Source of the DNA: Anaerolineae bacterium
Lineage (GTDB): Bacteria; Chloroflexota; Anaerolineae; Anaerolineales; Villigracilaceae
NCBI GenBank assembly: GCA_003694975.1
Contig: RFJH01000011.1
Coordinates: 1 to 8,740, forward strand
Direction: 5' to 3'
Length of the DNA stretch: 8,740 nucleotides
Every line of letters begins with the position of its first letter. The first letter of the stretch is position 1. This document shows, piece by piece, positions 4,985 through 8,740 of the stretch. Position numbers and translations under genes: made by a program. Under the pieces are notes generated by a model. That model had not been told where the DNA came from and did not search any database. It saw nothing but the letters and a program-made list of their open reading frames with translations.

Positions 4985-7537
4985 ATGACCGGACGCATTC
5001 AGAGCCGCCTGCTCAGCCTGGCGGCCTTCTTTCTTACCTTATACGCCGTCATCCTGACCCTCGCGCCGGCGGTGCGAGAACGTTCCTGGGATGTGCCGCT
5101 ACGCTGGTCGCACTGGATCGGTCTGGTTCTCTGGGTGGGAGCCTTTGCCCTTATCCATCGCCAGACGATGCGTTACCTGCCGGAGCACGATCCCTACCTT
5201 GTACCCCTTGCCGCCCTCTTGACCGGCTGGGGGTTGCTTACCGTATGGCGCCTGACTCCTGCTTTCGGGTTGCGCCAGACGCTGTGGCTGGCGGTCGGCG
5301 CGGCGATCTTTGTCGTCGGCCTGCGCCTGCCTGCTGACCTGGGCTTCCTGCGACGCTATAAATATCTTCTCCTCAGCGTGGGGCTTTTTCTCACGGCGCT
5401 TACCCTGGTTTTCGGCAGGAATCCGGCCGGGGGCGGACCGCGCCTCTGGCTGGGGTGTTGTGGGGTATATTTCCAGCCCTCCGAGCCGCTCAAACTTCTC
5501 CTCCTGGCCTATCTGGCTGCATATCTGGCCGACCAACTCCCCATTCGCCTGCGTCTTTTCCCTCTCCTGTTCCCTACCCTCTTGCTGACCGGCCTGGCGT
5601 TGGCCCTGCTCCTCGTCCAACGCGACCTGGGAACGGCCTCGATTTTTATTTTGCTCTATGCCATCATGCTTTACCTTTCTAGCGGGCGTCGCCGTGTGCT
5701 GGTGGTGAGCGCGGGCGTCCTGCTTGCCGCCGTCCTGGTGGGCTATTTCCTGGTGGACCTCGTTCGTCTGCGCGTGACGACCTGGCTCAACCCCTGGCTT
5801 GATCCCAGCGGGGAGTCCTATCAAATTGTGCAATCCCTCCTGGCGATTGCCAACGGCGGCCTCCTGGGGCGCGGACCGGGGCTGGGTAGCCCCACCCTCG
5901 TGCCCGTTGCACACTCCGATTTCATCTTCGCGGCCATTGCCGAAGAGACCGGCCTCCTCGGCACACTTGCCTTGCTTGGCTTGATTGCTTTTCTCCTATC
6001 GCGTGGTATGCGCATTGCCCTCCGCGCTCCTGACCGTTTCCGCCGCCTCCTGGCCGCCGGTCTGACCGCCTATCTGGGTGTGCAGAGTCTCCTCATCATC
6101 GGCGGCAACCTGCGCCTTCTCCCAATCACCGGCGTGACCCTTCCCTTCCTCTCCTACGGTGGTTCCTCGCTCCTGACCTCCTTCCTGGCTTTGCTTTTTC
6201 TGCTTTTGATCGGCGGCGACGTGGAGCAGGAACCGGCGCCCCTTCCGCAACCGTTCCCTTACCTCGTCCTGAGCGCTCTCCTCAGCCTGGGTCTCTTTAC
6301 CCTCGCCTTGGCGGACGGCTGGTGGGCGGTGGTGCGTGGCCCCGATTTACTCACCCGCACGGACAACCCCCGCCGTGCCATTGCCGATCGCTACGTGCCG
6401 CGCGGCGCACTCCTCGACCGCCATGATACGCCCATCAACGTTACGCGTGGCGAGGTGGGGGATTACACCCGCCTCTATCTCTACCCCGACCTTGCGCCTA
6501 TTACCGGGTACACCCATCCCATCTACGGCCAGGCCGGCCTCGAAGCGACCCTTGACCCGTACCTGCGCGGCCTGCGCGGCAATCCCTCCACCCTGATCTG
6601 GTGGGACCACCTTCTCTATGGGCAACCGCCTCCGGGGTTGGATGTGCGTCTGAGCCTCGACCTGGACCTCCAACACCTCGCCGATCAGGCGTTGACCGGG
6701 CACGCCGGCGCGCTGATCCTGCTGAACGCTGCCAACGGTGAGATCCTGGTCATGGCTTCGCATCCCTCCTTTGACCCCAACGCACTGGACGAGGAGGGGG
6801 AGCGCCTCCTGACCGACCCGACCTCCCCCCTCCTCAACCGCGCCGCGCAGGGACGCTATCCGGTCGACGCGGCGCTTTCGCCGTTCCTTCTGGCCGCGGC
6901 GGACGAGCGCGCTCTTCCCGATGTGCCTGCAGGCCTCCCCGCGCCTTGCGCGGTTCAAGTGGCGCGTCCACTTACCTGGGGCAGCCTTGTGGCCGCCGGT
7001 TGTCCTTTTGCCTTGGAGACGCTCGGTGATTCACTTCCTCCCGAAACGGTGACCACTCTCCTGGAGCGCCTGGGCTTCCTCGCAGCGCCCGATCTGCGTC
7101 TCCCCGTCGCACCGCCGCTCGTTCCACAGGATGTAATCGGCGCCTTGTCTGACCTGCAGGTCAGCCCGTTGCAGATGGCGCTCGCCGCGGCTTCCCTGAG
7201 CGCGGAAGGCGTCCGTCCCGCGCCGCGGCTGGCGCTGGCGGTGGATACCCCCCGTCAGGGATGGGTGATCCTGCCTCCGTTGGGCGAACCGATGGGCGTC
7301 TTTTCTGCATCCCGCGCTGGAGCGGTGGTGCAGTCCATGTCGCCGATGGAACGTCCCTTCTGGCAGAGCGTTGTCGTGTCCGAACGCGATGAAGGACCGC
7401 TTACCTGGTATCTGGCCGGCACCCTGCCAACCTGGAAAGGCACTCCGCTGGCCCTCGTCCTCGTCCTGGAAGAAGACGATACCGTCCTTGCTCAACAAAT
7501 CGCTCACACCGTCCTCCAACCACTCCTCGGTCCTTGA
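4985..7537 (+). CDS. rodA: RodA/FtsW glycan polymerase fused to a PBP-like domain lacking active-site motifs
   Basis: The N-terminal half (about 1-412) is a SEDS-family polytopic glycosyltransferase that polymerises lipid II into glycan. Roughly twelve hydrophobic helices are seen, with FQPSE (163-167), QRDLGTA (212-218), HSDFIFAAIAEETG (310-323, D312 being the likely catalytic Asp) and PFLSYGGSS (387-395). A further helix (about 424-446) leads to a class B PBP-like part. This has the PRGALLDR hinge (472-479), YGQAGLEATLDPYLRGLRG (514-532), LSLDLDLQHLADQAL (556-570) and NGEILVMASHPSFDPN (584-599). Where a PBP reads Y-P-P-G-S-T-F-K, residues 625-632 read YPVDAALS, so both the nucleophilic Ser and the Lys are absent. 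The SxN position reads AGC (671-673) and no KTG is found. Residues 718-750 still align with the PBP framework. It is last in the operon, six bases after mtnP. A RodA identity over FtsW is favoured by the FHA neighbours but not proven. Confidence 0.9.
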   Translation: MTGRIQSRLLSLAAFFLTLYAVILTLAPAVRERSWDVPLRWSHWIGLVLWVGAFALIHRQTMRYLPEHDPYLVPLAALLTGWGLLTVWRLTPAFGLRQTLWLAVGAAIFVVGLRLPADLGFLRRYKYLLLSVGLFLTALTLVFGRNPAGGGPRLWLGCCGVYFQPSEPLKLLLLAYLAAYLADQLPIRLRLFPLLFPTLLLTGLALALLLVQRDLGTASIFILLYAIMLYLSSGRRRVLVVSAGVLLAAVLVGYFLVDLVRLRVTTWLNPWLDPSGESYQIVQSLLAIANGGLLGRGPGLGSPTLVPVAHSDFIFAAIAEETGLLGTLALLGLIAFLLSRGMRIALRAPDRFRRLLAAGLTAYLGVQSLLIIGGNLRLLPITGVTLPFLSYGGSSLLTSFLALLFLLLIGGDVEQEPAPLPQPFPYLVLSALLSLGLFTLALADGWWAVVRGPDLLTRTDNPRRAIADRYVPRGALLDRHDTPINVTRGEVGDYTRLYLYPDLAPITGYTHPIYGQAGLEATLDPYLRGLRGNPSTLIWWDHLLYGQPPPGLDVRLSLDLDLQHLADQALTGHAGALILLNAANGEILVMASHPSFDPNALDEEGERLLTDPTSPLLNRAAQGRYPVDAALSPFLLAAADERALPDVPAGLPAPCAVQVARPLTWGSLVAAGCPFALETLGDSLPPETVTTLLERLGFLAAPDLRLPVAPPLVPQDVIGALSDLQVSPLQMALAAASLSAEGVRPAPRLALAVDTPRQGWVILPPLGEPMGVFSASRAGAVVQSMSPMERPFWQSVVVSERDEGPLTWYLAGTLPTWKGTPLALVLVLEEDDTVLAQQIAHTVLQPLLGP

Positions 7538-7554
7538 TCTCTTCGAGAACGAGA

Positions 7555-7585
7555 AAGCCTCGCAGGCGGGTGGCCTGTGAGGCTT
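7555..7585. terminator. 13-bp hairpin between convergent genes
   Basis: AAGCCTCGCAGGC (7555-7567) pairs with GCCTGTGAGGCTT (7573-7585) around a five-base GGGTG loop, with one G-U pair (7562 with 7578) in the plus-strand RNA. It lies 18 bases after the rodA stop and 27 bases beyond the ferredoxin stop. In the minus direction it is followed by TTCTCGTTCTCG, which is moderately T-rich. In the plus direction no T-run follows. It probably terminates the ferredoxin transcript and may block read-through from rodA. Confidence 0.75.
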
Positions 7586-7612
7586 CGGACGAAGAGGAAT
7601 GTGTTGGATGGC

Positions 7613-8011
7613 TTACTCGTTGGCGCTGTATCCCGGCCCGGATTGGAAGAACTCGTAGTTCTTCTGGATATCGGGGGTCAGGTCCACCACCTCGCCCGGC
7701 TCCAATTGCTTGACGGTATCCAGCACCACCGGCTCGCCGTGGTGGTTCACGCCCTCGTAGTGGCCGGTCAGCCCGACGCGGTTGATGTACTCGCCGCCCT
7801 TGGCGGTATAGGCGGATGGTACCTCGTCTTCGGGGAAGATGGCTTCGTAGGGGCACTCCGGCACGCAGGCCCCGCAGTCAATGCAGGTGTCGGGGTCAAT
7901 ATAATACCAGGGCCATTCTTCAATGGGCTTCCCCGGGACGATGCACTCCACCGGGCAGACTTCCACACAACCGCTATCGCGCAGGCATAGACTGGTAATA
8001 ATGTGTGTCAT
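7613..8011 (-). CDS. 7Fe/8Fe-type dicluster ferredoxin with C-terminal extension
   Basis: This is a small cytoplasmic electron carrier of 132 aa. The cysteine pattern is C9-x5-C15-x3-C19-P-x2-C23 followed by C43-x2-C46-x2-C49-x3-C53-P. By comparison with Azotobacter ferredoxin I, C19, C43, C46 and C49 should hold a [4Fe-4S] cluster. C9, C15 and C53 should hold a [3Fe-4S] cluster, although the first spacing is x5 rather than x7 and the extra free Cys of that loop is missing. CVEVCPVECI (15-24) and CIDCGACVPECP (43-54) are hallmark strings. A tail of about 70 residues follows, ending in GPGYSANE, acidic and without cysteine. GGAGGA (8017-8022 on the opposite strand) lies five bases before the ATG, a strong ribosome site. 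It is transcribed away from sodN. A role as electron donor, for example to the desaturase, is possible but unproven. Confidence 0.92.
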   Translation of the reverse strand: MTHIITSLCLRDSGCVEVCPVECIVPGKPIEEWPWYYIDPDTCIDCGACVPECPYEAIFPEDEVPSAYTAKGGEYINRVGLTGHYEGVNHHGEPVVLDTVKQLEPGEVVDLTPDIQKNYEFFQSGPGYSANE

Positions 8012-8235
8012 AGAGATCCTCCATGTAAACGAGAAGAAGTGTGGTGTGCTTATTCTACCTCAAATATGGAGATTATGGCGGCGTTTCGCCTTTGCTTGGA
8101 CAAAGTCGTGGATCAAGGGGGCGCTGCTTTGCCTCGCGCTCCTTCCCTTGACAACCTGAATTTTTATGATTATTATCTAACTTATCTACAACCGGATTCG
8201 GAGGGTCAAACACCCCAAACCAGAAGGAGGTTTCC
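8012..8235. other. Divergent intergenic region between ferredoxin and sodN
   Basis: This gap holds the ribosome binding sites and promoters of two divergent genes. A good plus-strand promoter is visible. For the minus strand only weak candidates exist, such as TAGAAT (read from 8057 to 8052) without a recognisable -35. An imperfect inverted repeat, AAGGGGGCGC (8115-8124) with GCGCTCCTT (8136-8144), lies just upstream of the sodN -35. A direct repeat of TTATCTA (8173-8179 and 8182-8188) overlaps the sodN -10. No Fur-family or Nur-like box of the kind known from Streptomyces was recognised. Confidence 0.5.
8148..8176 (+). promoter_or_regulatory. Near-consensus sigma70 promoter for sodN
   Basis: A perfect TTGACA (8148-8153) is followed after exactly 17 bases by TATTAT (8171-8176, five of six matches). 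The spacer is AT-rich in an otherwise GC-rich region. Transcription would begin near 8183, leaving a leader of about 50 bases that ends in AGAAGGAGG (8222-8230), five bases before the ATG. Both signals point to strong expression. Confidence 0.78.
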
Positions 8236-8727
8236 ATGTTCTATCATCTTCTCAAAGGGCTGGATCGGCTTGTCCATTTTGAGCGTGCTCAAGCACATTG
8301 TGATGTCCCCTGTGGCATCTATGACCCCAGCACAGCCCAGATCGCCGCGTTGACCGTCGTCCGCATGATGGATCTGATGGCCGACCTGGAGGCGAAAGGC
8401 GGCGAGCGTGATGCAGCCTTCTACAACAGCATGGCGCGTTACATCGCCGTTAAAGAGGAACATGCTGAGAAGGCCAAGCACGAAATTCGCGTCATCTGGG
8501 GCGATTACTTCAAGAAAGAAAAGCACCCCGATGTGGCCGACCTGGTGCACAAAATCATGCAACTCGGCTCGAAAGCGCGCCAGACAGCCGACCGCGAGGT
8601 CGGTGTCCAGTTCGTGGAAGCGATCAACGAGTTCGCCGAAGTGTTCTGGCAGACAAAGGGCGTGAAGACCAAACGCGCCAAGGCCCCTTATGCTCCGGCT
8701 TTGGAGATGGTCTACCCCGACCTGTAG
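8236..8727 (+). CDS. sodN: Nickel superoxide dismutase precursor
   Basis: The enzyme converts superoxide to O2 and H2O2 with a nickel centre. The nickel hook HCDVPCGIYDP is at residues 21-31. After removal of the first 20 residues, His21 becomes the N-terminus, and His1, Cys2 and Cys6 (C22, C26) bind Ni, with Tyr9 (Y29) and Asp3 (D23) nearby. The leader is short, ends RAQA, and lacks a Sec-type hydrophobic core, so cytoplasmic processing by a SodX-type protease is expected. The four-helix body follows, with VKEEHAEKAKHEIRVIWGDYF (72-92) and FWQTKG (137-142) as family landmarks. At 163 aa it is longer than the Streptomyces precursor (about 131), mainly from a longer leader, a helix-region insert, and a C-terminal tail of about 21 residues ending VYPDL. 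Two second-shell residues differ from Streptomyces (Glu17 is Ala37 here, Arg47 is His76). The start is fixed by AAGGAGG five bases upstream. Confidence 0.95.
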   Translation: MFYHLLKGLDRLVHFERAQAHCDVPCGIYDPSTAQIAALTVVRMMDLMADLEAKGGERDAAFYNSMARYIAVKEEHAEKAKHEIRVIWGDYFKKEKHPDVADLVHKIMQLGSKARQTADREVGVQFVEAINEFAEVFWQTKGVKTKRAKAPYAPALEMVYPDL

Positions 8728-8740
8728 GCCGGGAACTGTG

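Noticed and set aside
5099..5914. Long minus-strand open frame inside the rodA fusion gene
   Set aside because: The product is highly polar, Gln/Glu/Arg-rich and motif-free, while the plus strand encodes conserved SEDS motifs over the same span.
4985..7537. Interpretation of the fusion gene as a sequencing or assembly artefact joining rodA and pbpA
   Set aside because: The frame is open through 850 codons with a natural helix-linker between the halves. The missing active-site motifs are substitutions within conserved surroundings, not a frameshift.
8052..8080. Minus-strand promoter for the ferredoxin with -10 TAGAAT
   Set aside because: No hexamer near 16-18 bases upstream resembles TTGACA, so it could not be called with useful confidence.

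Overview
The window is a compact, GC-rich stretch of bacterial chromosome with eight protein-coding genes and no sign of RNA genes, CRISPR arrays, insertion sequences or phage. The most likely source is a member of the Chloroflexota (an aerobic or oxygen-exposed relative of Anaerolineae or Ardenticatenia). The reasons are an actinobacterial-like pair of FHA proteins beside a RodA/FtsW gene, a MurE with an atypical specificity motif, a ferredoxin with a long tail, and a nickel superoxide dismutase. This placement is inferred from gene content and protein flavour, not from a database search.

Region 1 (6-2575, +) is a two-gene unit. It holds a MurE-type peptidoglycan ligase and a membrane fatty acid desaturase whose start codon overlaps the murE stop. 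Region 2 (2576-2799) is a non-coding gap with nested inverted repeats (probable terminator), a 10-bp-period direct repeat, and a sigma70-like promoter whose -35 box touches another inverted repeat.

Region 3 (2800-7537, +) is a tight four-gene operon with spacings from a 4-base overlap to 6 bases. It encodes FhaA-like protein (DUF3662-type domain plus FHA), FhaB-like protein (membrane helix plus FHA), methylthioadenosine phosphorylase, and an 850-residue fusion of a RodA/FtsW glycan polymerase to a penicillin-binding-protein-like domain. The fused domain keeps the framework of a class B PBP, but all three transpeptidase active-site motifs are missing. This is the most unusual object in the window. 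The layout recalls the actinobacterial fhaA-fhaB-pstP-rodA-pbpA-pknA-pknB cluster, here without kinase or phosphatase and with the polymerase and a dead PBP partner in one chain.

Region 4 (7538-8740) starts with a long hairpin between convergent genes. Then come a minus-strand 7Fe/8Fe-type ferredoxin and a divergent plus-strand nickel superoxide dismutase (sodN) with a near-consensus promoter and a strong ribosome binding site. Together the genes describe envelope synthesis (MurE, RodA-PBP, FHA signalling, lipid desaturation), sulfur and purine salvage (MtnP), and redox defence (ferredoxin, NiSOD).
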